From positions 62,001-126,000 of the forward strand of contig JACKPC010000007.1 in the NCBI GenBank assembly GCA_024233835.1: 64,000 bases of DNA, in the 5' to 3' direction. Positions within the stretch are counted from its first letter, which is position 1. The number at the start of each line of letters is the position of its first letter. This DNA is from Leptospiraceae bacterium (GTDB lineage: Bacteria > Spirochaetota > Leptospiria > Leptospirales > Leptospiraceae). Under the pieces are notes generated by a model. That model saw only the letters and a program-made list of their open reading frames with translations. It had not been told where the DNA came from and did not search any database. The position numbers were made by a program, and so were the translations under genes. Below, piece after piece: positions 1 through 8,903 of this stretch.

Positions 1-110
1 GAAAATTACGGAAATAAATAGAAAAAATAAACTGATGAAAAATTTCTGCTTCATAAGTTTATGGCTTACAGAAGGCAGAAAACTTTCAAGTACAATTCTT
101 TTTTTCCGGC

Positions 111-1991
111 TCAGGAATATTCTATAAGTAGAGTTTCCCAGGTTTCTAACTTTTCTTTTAGTTCTGTTTCCAGTACATTGAGACGCTGATTTTTTTCCTG
201 GATAATTTGAAAATCACTGGCATTCTTTGTCATGAATTCTTCTAAGTCTGACTTTTCTTTTTCTAAGGATTCTATCTCTTTTTCAAGAGAATCAATTTGT
301 TTTTGAACTTTGAACGGAATTTTTTTTGTATTATCTTTTTTGGGTTCAGGTTTCGTATTTTCCTGCTGCTTTTCTTTTTTTCCTTTTTGTTCCTGCTCTT
401 TTTTATTTTCTAAGTATTCAAAATAATTTCCGGGAAAAGAGGACACGATTCCCTCTCCCTCAAATATAAGTAGAGAATCTACGAGTCGGTTCATGAAATA
501 GCGATCATGAGAAACCAGAAGTAAACAACCCTTAAATTCTAAAAGATAATTTTCTAAAATAGAAAGAGTTTTTATATCCAGATCATTTGTAGGTTCATCC
601 AGAATGAGAAAATTCGGATTCTTCATAAGCAGATAAACCAGATATAACCTTCTTTTTTCACCGCCGGATAGATCCTCTATCTGGGTATATTGCAGGCGAG
701 AGTCAAAAAGAAAGCGCTCAAGCATTTTGGAGGCAGTGATCTTGTCTCCGTTATCCAGATAAATATATTCACCCGAATTTTTCTTAATAAAATCAATGAC
801 TCTGAGTTGAGGTTCCAAATTTTTAGATGTTTGATCAAAATAAGCAATATGAGTATTTATACCTCGATCTATATGGCCGCTTATAGGTTCTAATCTCTCG
901 GTAATTGCATTTAAAAGGCTGGATTTTCCCGCTCCGTTTGCTCCTACTATCCCCAATCTTTCATTTAGTTTAAAAACGTGGGAAAAGTTATCTAAAACAC
1001 ATTTGTCTCCGTAACCGAGCCTGAGATTTTTTATTTCGATGATTTTCTTTCCGAGCCTTCTTCCGCTTGAACTGAGTTCTATATCTTTTTCTTTTACGTG
1101 TTTTTCCCTATTTCTTACCTCTTCAATTCTGTCTATACGGGCTTTTTGCTTGGTCCCTCTCGCTTTGGGTTGACGCTTGAGCCACTCCAATTCCCTACGC
1201 AAAAAAGATTTAGCTTTATCTTCTGTTTTGGAGAGACTCTCCTCCAGTTCAACTTTCTTTTCAAGGTAATAATCATAATTTCCCGGGAAAGTAAATAGGG
1301 TTTTCTTGTCAATTTCAAAGATTTTCCCTACGACTTCCTCTAAAAAATAACGGTCGTGAGTTACGAGAAATAGGGCTTTGTTCATGGTTTGCAGATGATT
1401 TTGTAGGTACAGAATCGTATCTATATCGAGGTGATTCGTAGGTTCATCTAAAATAAGAAGATTGGATTCTTCTATTAAGGCATGTACCAAATTTACTTTT
1501 TTAAACATTCCACCCGAAAGCTGGTTTACAGGTGTCGAAAGCTCGGCTATCCCTAGCTCTTTCAGAATCGATTTGATATTTGCTTCGTATTCCCAGGCAT
1601 TCTGTCTGTCCATTTCTGCATGAGCTTTTTCAAAACTTTCAGTTTGCGCTTCGCCTGCTTTTTTTTCTAATTGCGCACAGGCCCTCTCATATTCCCGGAT
1701 GGTTTTAATAATGGGAGTTTGGGAGCGGAAAATATATTCAAGTATATCCATGCCTTCTTCGGGTTCCGGGTTTTGACCGAGATGACTGATTTTGAGTTCC
1801 CGGTTTCTTGTGATTTCTCCGGAATCCGGTTCTTCTTTTCCGAGAATCATGCGAATCAGGCTACTTTTTCCCGAACCATTTACACCGATAAGTCCGATTT
1901 TTTCACCCTCGTTAATTCCGAAGGATATGTCTTCAAACAGGAGATTACTGGCGATACGCTTGGTTATTTTATTTGCAGACAGAAGATTCAT
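111..1991 (-). CDS. uup: ABC-F family ATPase, Uup-like
   Basis: Cytosolic ATPase with two ABC cassettes in one chain and no membrane segments, the ABC-F layout of ribosome-associated proteins. The first cassette has Walker A at residues 36-44 (GVNGSGKSS), signature LSGG at 158-161 and EPTNHLD at 183-189. A basic linker around 240-310 contains KARGTKQKARI, as in Uup. The second cassette has Walker A at about 350-357 (GANGAGKSS) and LSGGEKRR. The last 80 residues are a charged coiled coil, the Uup-type C-terminal DNA/RNA-binding tail. Length 626 aa is normal for the family. It is divergent from the next gene, separated by about 110 bp. The family assignment is firm; Uup rather than another ABC-F rests on linker and tail. 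Confidence 0.9.
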   Translation of the reverse strand: MNLLSANKITKRIASNLLFEDISFGINEGEKIGLIGVNGSGKSSLIRMILGKEEPDSGEITRNRELKISHLGQNPEPEEGMDILEYIFRSQTPIIKTIREYERACAQLEKKAGEAQTESFEKAHAEMDRQNAWEYEANIKSILKELGIAELSTPVNQLSGGMFKKVNLVHALIEESNLLILDEPTNHLDIDTILYLQNHLQTMNKALFLVTHDRYFLEEVVGKIFEIDKKTLFTFPGNYDYYLEKKVELEESLSKTEDKAKSFLRRELEWLKRQPKARGTKQKARIDRIEEVRNREKHVKEKDIELSSSGRRLGKKIIEIKNLRLGYGDKCVLDNFSHVFKLNERLGIVGANGAGKSSLLNAITERLEPISGHIDRGINTHIAYFDQTSKNLEPQLRVIDFIKKNSGEYIYLDNGDKITASKMLERFLFDSRLQYTQIEDLSGGEKRRLYLVYLLMKNPNFLILDEPTNDLDIKTLSILENYLLEFKGCLLLVSHDRYFMNRLVDSLLIFEGEGIVSSFPGNYFEYLENKKEQEQKGKKEKQQENTKPEPKKDNTKKIPFKVQKQIDSLEKEIESLEKEKSDLEEFMTKNASDFQIIQEKNQRLNVLETELKEKLETWETLLIEYS

Positions 1992-2103
1992 TCTACTTTT
2001 ACCGTATATTTAGAGTGGAACTCTTTCGCAGTAATTAAAAAGAAAAAATAGCTTTTTCCTAGTATAAAAATAATATAGTCTTAAAGCAGGTGAGAAAGGA
2101 TTT

Positions 2104-3033
2104 ATGGAGTATTTTAAATACCGCTTGGATGAAAGCTACATTAAAAAAAGGGAAGAAGCACAGCAGAATCTTACTGTTTTTCAAACCCATCGTAGTTTTT
2201 TTCAGTACCGCCCGGAAAGCTCCAGGTTTTTCAATTACCTCCTTGCTTTTTTTCTGAAAGTGAGTTTTTTATACTCCAGGGGCCTGAAAAATGCCCTCGA
2301 CTATTCCTTACATGAAAATATAATTTTCGTTCCTGACCTACCTGTGGAGTTTAGAGAGTTTCGCATTCTTCACCTGAGTGATTTGCATATTGAATGTATC
2401 AGAGACGGTGGGGAGCGCTTACTAACTTTAATTGACGGACTTGAGTTTGATCTATGCGTGATTACCGGGGATTTTCGACTGAGTAAAAATGTAGATATGG
2501 AACTTTTCCGTGAGAGGATGGAAAGTCTGGTAGGTGTTCTACAGTGCCGATATGGTATTTCCAGCGTACTGGGAAACTATGATTCTCTTGAAATTGTTCC
2601 TATATTAGAGAAATTAGGAATACGGGTTCTTTTGAATGAAATCCAGAGAATTATTAGCGGAAAATATAGCCTACAAATTATTGGTGTAGATGAAGTGACC
2701 TTATCTCACTCTTCAGAATTGAAGAACTTAAGAAAAAAAGCTGAACCAAATTTATTTAGTATTCTACTAAATCATTCTCCTTCGCTCTGGAAAATCGCCA
2801 GTGAAGAAAATATAAACCTGTATCTTTGTGGCCAAACACACGGTGGACAGATTTGCTTTCCCGGAGGAAGACCTATTTGGAAGAATATAAACCTGCCCAA
2901 TGATATTTTTTCCGGTGCCTGGAAGAGAGATAATATGCACGGCTATACCTCAAGGGGAATCGGGACATCCGTACTGCCGGTGCGTTATTCCTGTCCACCG
3001 GAGGTTGTAGTACATATTTTACACGGATTATGA
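2104..3033 (+). CDS. calcineurin-like metallophosphoesterase
   Basis: Binuclear-metal phosphoesterase, 309 aa. Visible motifs are D93-L-H95 (LSDLHIE), G122-D123 (VITGDF), GNYD at 157-160, LNHSP and CGQTHGGQ near the C-terminus. This resembles the YkuE/YaeI-type branch that acts near the membrane; a hydrophobic stretch around 44-58 could anchor it. Two usual histidines are replaced: GNHD is GNYD and GHTHGGQ is CGQTHGGQ, so metal binding or turnover may differ. The start ATG follows AGGTGAGAAAGGATTT, a good ribosome site. The stop lies 33 bp before the left end of an IS1182-type element. The substrate cannot be read from the sequence. Confidence 0.85.
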   Translation: MEYFKYRLDESYIKKREEAQQNLTVFQTHRSFFQYRPESSRFFNYLLAFFLKVSFLYSRGLKNALDYSLHENIIFVPDLPVEFREFRILHLSDLHIECIRDGGERLLTLIDGLEFDLCVITGDFRLSKNVDMELFRERMESLVGVLQCRYGISSVLGNYDSLEIVPILEKLGIRVLLNEIQRIISGKYSLQIIGVDEVTLSHSSELKNLRKKAEPNLFSILLNHSPSLWKIASEENINLYLCGQTHGGQICFPGGRPIWKNINLPNDIFSGAWKRDNMHGYTSRGIGTSVLPVRYSCPPEVVVHILHGL

Positions 3034-3066
3034 GCCTGGCTTCGACTCAGACAGATGTGGTTGCTG

Positions 3067-3084
3067 ACAGACTGTGTGAAAAGT
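3067..3084. repeat. left inverted repeat of the IS1182-type element
   Basis: 18 bp, perfect inverted match to 4842-4859. The mate is entered separately. Confidence 0.85.
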
Positions 3085-3134
3085 GAGCAAAAAAAAACCT
3101 GTAGATATTGACGAACTCGGTTCTTACTAAAAAA

Positions 3135-3168
3135 ACTAAAAACCAATCATTCCAAATTGGTTTTTAGT
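3135..3168. terminator. hairpin terminator inside the IS1182-type element
   Basis: Perfect 13-bp stem (ACTAAAAACCAAT at 3135-3147, complement at 3156-3168) with an 8-base loop. It lies about 75 bp past the transposase stop and just inside the left inverted repeat. The A-rich and T-rich stem edges make it usable in both directions, so it would end the transposase message and block transcripts entering from the phosphoesterase gene. Confidence 0.65.
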
Positions 3169-3241
3169 AAATAAATTTACTATAAGTCATAAAAGAGAGA
3201 AAATTCATTGCTATCCATCAAATAAAAATCTATTATTCCTA

Positions 3242-4756
3242 CTATTTTGCATTTACAGCATCTATAAAAGCCCTTATTCCCAGAATATTTATGACTCTTT
3301 TAAAATTATAAGCAAAACATATGAAACTAAATTCGGCCTGAACGCTTCTAATTCCTTTTTGTATAAAGTAAGTGAACCCCAAATTTCTCTTTATAGTGCC
3401 AAATGGGTGTTCCACAATCTCCTTACGTTTACGAATTAGCTTTTTATTTTCCTCGTTCCCCATCTCTTTTTTAAAATCATCCATTGTCTCTCGGTTTATC
3501 GAGACCCGAATAGTTCGTCCAGTTTTACTATTGGTACATTTTGCTCTATGAAAACAATCTTTACATTCCTTACATTTATACTCATTTACATAAATCCCGT
3601 ATGACGTCTGTCTTGGATTTTCATTTTGTCTATTTAATTCTTTTCCTGCCGGACATACGTATATATCCCGCTCTTTATCATAAACAAAATCCTGGATTTC
3701 ATATCCTTTTGCAGGAAGTTTATCAGGATTACTTTTACATTCACGCTTATTATTACTATCCAGTGCAGATTTGGTATCTGGTACTATAATATTTATCCCC
3801 GATTTATCTTTATTATTCATTATTTCTTTTTCACTAAAATATCCGGAATCCATTACTGCATTTGTCTCATTTTCTATTTTAAGTTCTTCTTTTATCGACT
3901 GGACTTTTTCAATCATAGGAGTCATTTGTTCCAGGTCATTTGACTTTTGCGATACATCATTTGCAATAATCAACTTATTTGTATTATCCACTGCAGTTTG
4001 GGCATTATATCCAGGACGAATTTTTCCTTTGTCACTTTGAAATCTTGAATCTGTGTCGTTAGCAAAATAGACCTGTAGTTCCGGGTCGTTTTCAAATAAT
4101 TCCCGAATCCCTTTCACTTTATCATTGTATTTCGTTAGTCTTTTTAGTTTATTTAATACATCCCTGGCTTCATCTCCATCTTTAAGATTTAGTTCATTTG
4201 CTTCGGAAATATCATTCAATTCTAATTCCTCCAAATATTCCTGTATTTTGGATTTTATATTTTGCTCGATATTTTCAATACGCTCTCTTTTAAATACATT
4301 ATTTTGTCCGTTCTGTGCTCTTAGCTTCGTTCCATCAATTCCAACTATTGAAAGAGTTAGTAGATTCATTTTCTTGCAAAAGAATAAAAACTCTTTGAAG
4401 ATATTTTTTATTCCATCTTTATTATTTTTTCGAAAATCAGCTATTGTCTTAAAATCCGGGGCGAGATTCTTTGTTAACCACCTAAGTTCCTGGTTTCTAT
4501 TACATTCCTTCTCTAATTTTCTGCTACTTCGGATTCGTTCTATATATCCGTATAAATATATTTTTAGTAAATCATGTGGATTATATGGTGGTTTACCTGT
4601 TTCTAACTTTGGAATTTTAAAACCTAATTTTTTAAGATCGAGATTATCAACATAGGCATCAATAACCCTTACCGGACTATCTTCTTTTATGACGTTATCC
4701 AAACATTCACTGTATAATACTATCTGTTCTCGAGAAGTTCCTTGTATATAATTCAT
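3242..4756 (-). CDS. IS1182 family DDE transposase
   Basis: 504-aa transposase, full length and without frameshifts. The N-terminal part (about 1-130) has the DUF772-like segment of IS1182/IS5-superfamily transposases (KPPYNPHDLLKIYLYGYIERIRSSRKLE, split here as a pattern rather than a strict motif). DDE residues are likely in VGIDGTKL, in VMDSGYFS and near EHPFGTIKRNLGF. Cysteines in a CPAG...CKECKDCFHRAKC segment form the zinc-binding insert typical of IS1182 proteins. The gene lies between the 18-bp ends of its element, so it is probably an active copy. The start ATG at 4756 follows a short leader inside the element. Confidence 0.92.
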   Translation of the reverse strand: MNYIQGTSREQIVLYSECLDNVIKEDSPVRVIDAYVDNLDLKKLGFKIPKLETGKPPYNPHDLLKIYLYGYIERIRSSRKLEKECNRNQELRWLTKNLAPDFKTIADFRKNNKDGIKNIFKEFLFFCKKMNLLTLSIVGIDGTKLRAQNGQNNVFKRERIENIEQNIKSKIQEYLEELELNDISEANELNLKDGDEARDVLNKLKRLTKYNDKVKGIRELFENDPELQVYFANDTDSRFQSDKGKIRPGYNAQTAVDNTNKLIIANDVSQKSNDLEQMTPMIEKVQSIKEELKIENETNAVMDSGYFSEKEIMNNKDKSGINIIVPDTKSALDSNNKRECKSNPDKLPAKGYEIQDFVYDKERDIYVCPAGKELNRQNENPRQTSYGIYVNEYKCKECKDCFHRAKCTNSKTGRTIRVSINRETMDDFKKEMGNEENKKLIRKRKEIVEHPFGTIKRNLGFTYFIQKGIRSVQAEFSFICFAYNFKRVINILGIRAFIDAVNAK

Positions 4757-4841
4757 AGCTGCACCTATAACTCTTTATCGTTATAAGGAAATTTTCTATA
4801 TACATTACATTCCTGACAAACAAAAAATATTCAATAACGAG

Positions 4842-4859
4842 ACTTTTCACACAGTCTGT
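4842..4859. repeat. right inverted repeat of the IS1182-type element
   Basis: 18 bp, perfect inverted match to 3067-3084. It is directly followed by GAGCGTAGCC at 4860-4869. Confidence 0.85.
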
Positions 4860-5053
4860 GAGCGTAGCCACTGCGGAAACAAGCCAGAATAGGAAATCGC
4901 TTGTTTCCTTGCACCGAGAGAGCCTTGGTTCTCCAAGCAAGTGTAGTGCCTTCGTAAGATCGGAAGTCACTCAGTCACGACACTTGCATTGGCAAAAGCT
5001 CTTTGGCTCGGTGACATGCCGAAGCGGCACGTCGGCTACGCTCTAACGTTAAG
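4860..5053. repeat. structured intergenic repeat, attC-like, interrupted by the IS
   Basis: No gene. The block begins with GAGCGTAGCC (4860-4869) and closes with the inverted copy GGCTACGCTC (5033-5042), followed by TAACGTTAAGT. GTTAAGT at 5047-5053 fits the integron R-prime box GTTRRRY. Smaller hairpins lie between the outer arms. A related string, GTCTGCGAGCGAAGC, occurs at about 11835-11849. The left outer box is missing, apparently because the IS1182-type element sits there. This could be the outer half of an attC-like site or another dispersed palindromic repeat. The downstream lipoprotein gene starts 35 bp after the final box, as a cassette gene would. Confidence 0.4.
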
Positions 5054-5087
5054 TGCCATTGCAAAATTATTTTCGAAAGGAGAATAT

Positions 5088-5588
5088 ATGAAATCAAGAA
5101 ATTATAAAAAAATAGTTTTTATAATTGTTTTAGTAATCTTATCTATGTTTATTATAACAGGTTGTTCAAATAAAAAAAATAACAAACTGCAAGATTTTTT
5201 AATTATGTATGGTATTATAAGTAATACTAGTAATCAAAATTCTGATAATACAACACTTGTAAGTGGTACGGTAACGGATTTAAATAATATTTTAATAGAT
5301 GCCAACTTTGGAATTTATAGAAAACCCAATAATTCCAATGAAAATACTTCGAGTCTTCTAAGAAGTTTGGATAATTTTACTTTTTTTGAATTCTATAAGG
5401 TTATAAAAGGTAGTATTATTAAAAAACTAGAAATTGGATATAAATATAAGTTTTGTATTAATAATGATTGTAATAGTTCTTTTTTCGAAATAAGTGTAAT
5501 AAGCTCCAATATAAAGATTATTACTAATCAAGCTGGAGTCAGCAATTCCCGCTTTAGAGTACAAGGCTTCTTAAAGCCTGTTTTTTAA
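5088..5588 (+). CDS. small lipoprotein, unknown function
   Basis: 166 aa. I placed the start at ATG 5088 because it follows AAAGGAG at a normal distance and opens a clear lipoprotein signal: MKSRNYKK, a hydrophobic run, then IITGC with the lipid-attachment cysteine at residue 26. A longer open frame from 4989 runs through the structured repeat and is unlikely. The mature part is rich in Asn, Ser and Thr with no known domain; KFCINNDCNSSFFEI suggests one disulphide. Codon use is strongly A/T-biased. It lies alone between an IS1182 element and a transposase remnant, so it looks acquired. Confidence 0.7.
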   Translation: MKSRNYKKIVFIIVLVILSMFIITGCSNKKNNKLQDFLIMYGIISNTSNQNSDNTTLVSGTVTDLNNILIDANFGIYRKPNNSNENTSSLLRSLDNFTFFEFYKVIKGSIIKKLEIGYKYKFCINNDCNSSFFEISVISSNIKIITNQAGVSNSRFRVQGFLKPVF

Positions 5589-5605
5589 CCCATAACTTAC
5601 GGGTT
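5587..5605 (+). terminator. possible terminator after the lipoprotein gene
   Basis: Short AACCC...GGGTT stem overlapping the stop codon and followed by TTTTC. It is weak (5 bp) but well placed. Confidence 0.35.
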
Positions 5606-5735
5606 TTCTTCGAGGAAAAGAACCCAAAATACTTATGTATAGTAAAAATTGAGCTAAAATCATAGTAAAATTAGTACAAGGAAAAATGAATGAATAGCTC
5701 CTTCAGAAAATTTTTCACTGTTTTTAAAAATCTCG

Positions 5736-6524
5736 CTATGATGAATTTTCTCCTATAGAAATATTTGCTTTAAATCCATAAGCAATAGCCTGGAATAGTT
5801 GCTCCATAGATGAAAATTCAAATATTTCAAACAAGTTTCTTATCTTTTGCCAGAATAATCTTTTTGCATGAAAAGTCCCAAGTGCTTTTCGGAATAATGC
5901 ACAGCTCGATTGTTGGATTTGATCTACAAGAAAAGCAAGTACCATAAGAGTTGCAAAGTTATTAGACAAATTCTTACTGCCATGTCCATAATTATGTTCA
6001 AAGTGATAACCCTGATTTTTTAGAGTATTAAAGGTTTCATTTTCTATCTTCCATCGTGATCTCGCGATTCGCATCAATTCATAAGCATTTTCTTTTGTAA
6101 TTTCAATATCTGTAACCCAGCAAAAAACAATCATATGCTCTTTTTTATCCACCTGCTTATACTCAAGGATATTGACTTTGAGTTCTGAAGTCTCATTTAA
6201 AAAGATTTGGTTTGTAAAAGAAAAGTAATGAGAAACTCCATCTTTCTCTATACAGAGTTGCTCTGTCTTTTTCAATTCCTGTAGCTTATCAAATTGATTG
6301 TAAAGGTGTTTGTGATTTTTTTCTTTTACACCTATGATAAAGGATAGATTCTTTTCTTTCAATAATTCAATGTGGGGAGCATTTGAAAACAGAGAATCCT
6401 CTACAAATATTGTTTTTAAATGAGGATGCTCTCTTCTAAAATCTTCAATAAATCGTTTAGAGGCGTTTAACTCACAGTCATTTTTTGTTTTCCCATCTTC
6501 GTTTGTAATAGGTTCAAACATAAG
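5736..6524 (-). pseudogene. 3-prime part of an IS4-like transposase gene split by IS21
   Basis: C-terminal 260 or so residues of a DDE transposase; its N-terminal part is at 8899-9428. The piece contains the second Asp region (VEDSLFSNAPH) and the catalytic Glu region (RSRWKIENETFN), then LKNQGYHFEHNYGHG, conserved in this IS4-like group. Its apparent ATG start is only an internal methionine. Removing the IS21 element and one copy of the 5-bp duplication ATAAG joins both parts in frame as ...VIPLMFEPI... in a gene of 1314 nt (437 aa), which shows they were one gene. I could not define the ends of this host element. Confidence 0.9.
6520..6524. repeat. target-site duplication of IS21 (left copy)
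   Basis: ATAAG, identical to 8899-8903 on the other side of the element. Confidence 0.85.
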
Positions 6525-6622
6525 TGTATATTTCGGTGAAATCTGCCAGTCATTCCGGTTGAAACTTTACCACTCAAATGTTTTCAAAATCATCCTAATG
6601 ACAGATGAAAGCCTAACATAGA

Positions 6623-7108
6623 TTAAGTCAAACCTTTTGTAATTAATTTTCTCATGGAATCTCCTTTCAACGTGAATGTGTAAGAAGAGTGTAATATTCT
6701 GTCACAAACTGCATCAGCAATTGTCTGGTTATTTACCACATCATGCCAGGATGAAATAGGGTATTGAGAAGTAATAATTGTTGACTTTTGTCCATGTCTA
6801 TCTTCAATTATTTCCATAAGAAACAATGCTGTTTTCTTATCAAACGGTTCCAGTCCAAAATCATCAAGGATAAGTAGATCCGTTTTTTTTATCTTATCAA
6901 TTTCTCTATTGTAACTTCCATCGACTTTTTTCATTCTTAAAGAATTGAATAATTTACTGCTATTGTAATATAGCACAGAGTATCCTTCCAGGCAGGCATT
7001 ATTTCCAAAAGCACATGCTAAATAACTTTTCCCAGTTCCGGTCGGGCCGGATATAATAAGGTTATATTTCCTTTTGATCCATTCAAAGGAGCTTAATTTT
7101 AGAACCAT
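6623..7108 (-). pseudogene. istB: istB, N-terminally truncated IS21 helper ATPase
   Basis: 161 aa of an IstB-type AAA+ ATPase that is normally about 240-260 aa. Walker A is SGPTGTGKS, Walker B is LLILDDFG, and the sensor segment STIITSQYP and C-terminal arginine finger region are present. The usual start is still visible at 7143, two bases after the istA stop (MTNEDTLEKIK...), but that frame stops after 14 codons. It is out of phase with the remaining gene, and about 70-80 residues of the N-terminal IstA/DNA-interacting domain are missing. A deletion with frameshift explains this. The remaining frame could be translated from ATG 7108, but the helper is probably not functional. Confidence 0.8.
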
Positions 7109-7144
7109 ATTTTTATTTTTTCAAGTGTATCTTCATTAGTCATA

Positions 7145-8695
7145 TCAGTATTCTTCCTTATTGTAATATACTTTTCCTCTCAGGTTTTCATGTTTGATGT
7201 CATTGGAAGATAAGTTTTCTTGCTCGTATGCATCCATTCCATTTAGCAAAATATTTTTTATAAATCTGTAGCCTATTTGCTTGTATTCTAATGCGATTTC
7301 ACAGGCTCTATTAACTCGCTTTCCCCCATATTTCTTTCCAAGGTTAATAATCCCTATGCATACTTTATATCCCTGTTCGGGATATTTGTAAGTATTTAGA
7401 ATATTTGAGGATAGCTCCCTTACACTTACTCCCAGAAGAGATGCTCTGCTTAATATCATTTCAGAATTCCATTCCGCATAAGACTTGTGAGAGGGAGGCA
7501 TATGGTCTATATTTGTGCTATATTTACCCTGTGCTCTATCACGTTTATGCAAAGCCACTCTCTCATTATTGTAGAATACCTCAACTATATCCTGAGTATA
7601 GATTATCGTGGTTTTACGACCTTTTAGGCGATAAGGCACGCTGTAATAGTTTTTATCTTCAGGAAGGTAGACATGATAATTTACAGCTACTGTAGACATT
7701 GCAAATTTCTTGAACATGTATTTTTCTGCAGGTAGAGGCTTTAGTAACTGTTTTTCGTTTCTTTCAAAATCTTCTCTTCTTGAATGATTTAATCTCTGCA
7801 TTTTTAGATTATTATGTTTATCTAATAGTTTCTGTATTGCCTCATTCAATTCTGAGAGGCTCAGGAATGTTTGATCTCTAAGAGGAGCAAATATTCTAGT
7901 ATATACTATGTTCACCGCATTTTCTACGAGTGCTTTATCTTTGGGCTTATAGGGCCTTGCCGGGAAAATAACCGTATCATAATGTCTGGCAAAATCCAAA
8001 AGCTCAGGATTGATTTCAGGTTCATACCTATCACTTTTTGTTACCGCAGCTTTTAAGCAATCCGGAACAATCGCATTCACAACCCCTCCAAGATATTGTA
8101 AACTATTCTCACAGGCACGAATAAAATCTTCTTTCTTCTGAGAATATACCGCTTCTACATAAGTTAATTGACTCGCACCTAATACAGAAACAAATACTTC
8201 AACTTCTCTTTCTTCATTTGTTTTGGGATCTTTTATTTTTAGCTTTTTTCCGGTAAAGTCCACAAACAGTTTATCACCATATTTATGCTCTATATGCATA
8301 CTGACTTCTTTGCTGTTTTTCCATGTCTGATAGTGATAACAAAACTGGGTATAGCTATAGGGTTCTGAAACTTCTTTTGTATATTCTTCCCACAATATTT
8401 GCAGGGTAACTCCAACTCTTTTCAACTGAACAGCATAGTCAGGAAACCTAATGGATAGCTGCTGATACCTTTCTTTTCGGGAAAGATTTCTGGAATCTAA
8501 TATATCCAGAACCTCACTTTCCTTCATAAGAGAGAGGTCTTTATATGTCATATTTGACTTGCGGAATATTTGGAGATACTCTGATACTACTGGACGAGAA
8601 ATACTTAAGTTTCGACTAATACTCCGTTTACTCAAACCCAGTTCGTAGAGTCTTACTATTTCAACAATTTTATTCATTTTTATCCTCTGATTCAT
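7145..8695 (-). CDS. istA: istA, IS21 family transposase
   Basis: 516-aa DDE transposase, full length. An N-terminal helix-turn-helix (about 10-50; LSKRSISRNLSISRPVVSEYL pattern) binds the element ends. The integrase core follows with Asp in LFVDFTGKK, Asp in VPDCLKAAV and Glu in KDKALVENAV. The C-terminal beta-barrel domain includes NYYSVPYRLKGR. The stop lies two bases before the original istB start, the standard IS21 arrangement. IstA also needs IstB, which is damaged in this copy, so transposition would need a helper from elsewhere. Confidence 0.95.
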   Translation of the reverse strand: MNQRIKMNKIVEIVRLYELGLSKRSISRNLSISRPVVSEYLQIFRKSNMTYKDLSLMKESEVLDILDSRNLSRKERYQQLSIRFPDYAVQLKRVGVTLQILWEEYTKEVSEPYSYTQFCYHYQTWKNSKEVSMHIEHKYGDKLFVDFTGKKLKIKDPKTNEEREVEVFVSVLGASQLTYVEAVYSQKKEDFIRACENSLQYLGGVVNAIVPDCLKAAVTKSDRYEPEINPELLDFARHYDTVIFPARPYKPKDKALVENAVNIVYTRIFAPLRDQTFLSLSELNEAIQKLLDKHNNLKMQRLNHSRREDFERNEKQLLKPLPAEKYMFKKFAMSTVAVNYHVYLPEDKNYYSVPYRLKGRKTTIIYTQDIVEVFYNNERVALHKRDRAQGKYSTNIDHMPPSHKSYAEWNSEMILSRASLLGVSVRELSSNILNTYKYPEQGYKVCIGIINLGKKYGGKRVNRACEIALEYKQIGYRFIKNILLNGMDAYEQENLSSNDIKHENLRGKVYYNKEEY

Positions 8696-8898
8696 CAGTC
8701 TTTCCCCTCTTAGTTGAAAGACTTTTTCGTTGCGATGATTGAGGAAACTTTTAACCTTTGTCCCGAATTACTTATTTTCCGTGTGGTAAAGTTTCAACCA
8801 GAAGCCTGGTAAAGCTAAAAACGGAATGCAATTCTATTTCATTAAGTCAGGTGGCAACTTTCACCGGAATGACTGGCAGGGTTGAACCGGAATACACA

Positions 8899-8903
8899 AT
8901 AAG
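8899..8903. repeat. target-site duplication of IS21 (right copy)
   Basis: ATAAG, identical to 6520-6524. Confidence 0.85.

Larger units (their letters stand above)
3067..4859 (-). mobile_element. IS1182-type insertion sequence (1793 bp)
   Basis: A complete element bounded by perfect 18-bp inverted repeats, ACAGACTGTGTGAAAAGT at 3067-3084 and its complement at 4842-4859. It carries one transposase gene on the minus strand and an internal hairpin terminator. I see no obvious direct target duplication: the bases flanking the repeats do not match. Either the true ends lie slightly inside the 18-bp repeat, or the flanks have diverged. The right end abuts a structured repeat at 4860-5053, so the element probably jumped into that repeat. 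Confidence 0.85.
6525..8898 (-). mobile_element. IS21-family element inserted in a transposase gene (2374 bp)
   Basis: The ends are TGTATATTTCGGTGAAATC... on the left and the complement of TGTGTATTCCGGTTCAACC... on the right. They match over about 35 bp with a perfect 17-bp core, CTGCCAGTCATTCCGGT (6543-6559, inverted at 8863-8879). Ends of type TG...CA with repeated internal motifs are usual for IS21, and the ATAAG duplication on both sides is in its 4-8 bp range. It carries istA and a damaged istB. The exact boundaries are supported by restoration of the host reading frame after excision. Confidence 0.93.

Noticed and set aside
4989..5087. Upstream start for the lipoprotein at 5088
   Set aside because: This stretch is part of the structured repeat; AAAGGAG and the lipoprotein signal fix the start at 5088.
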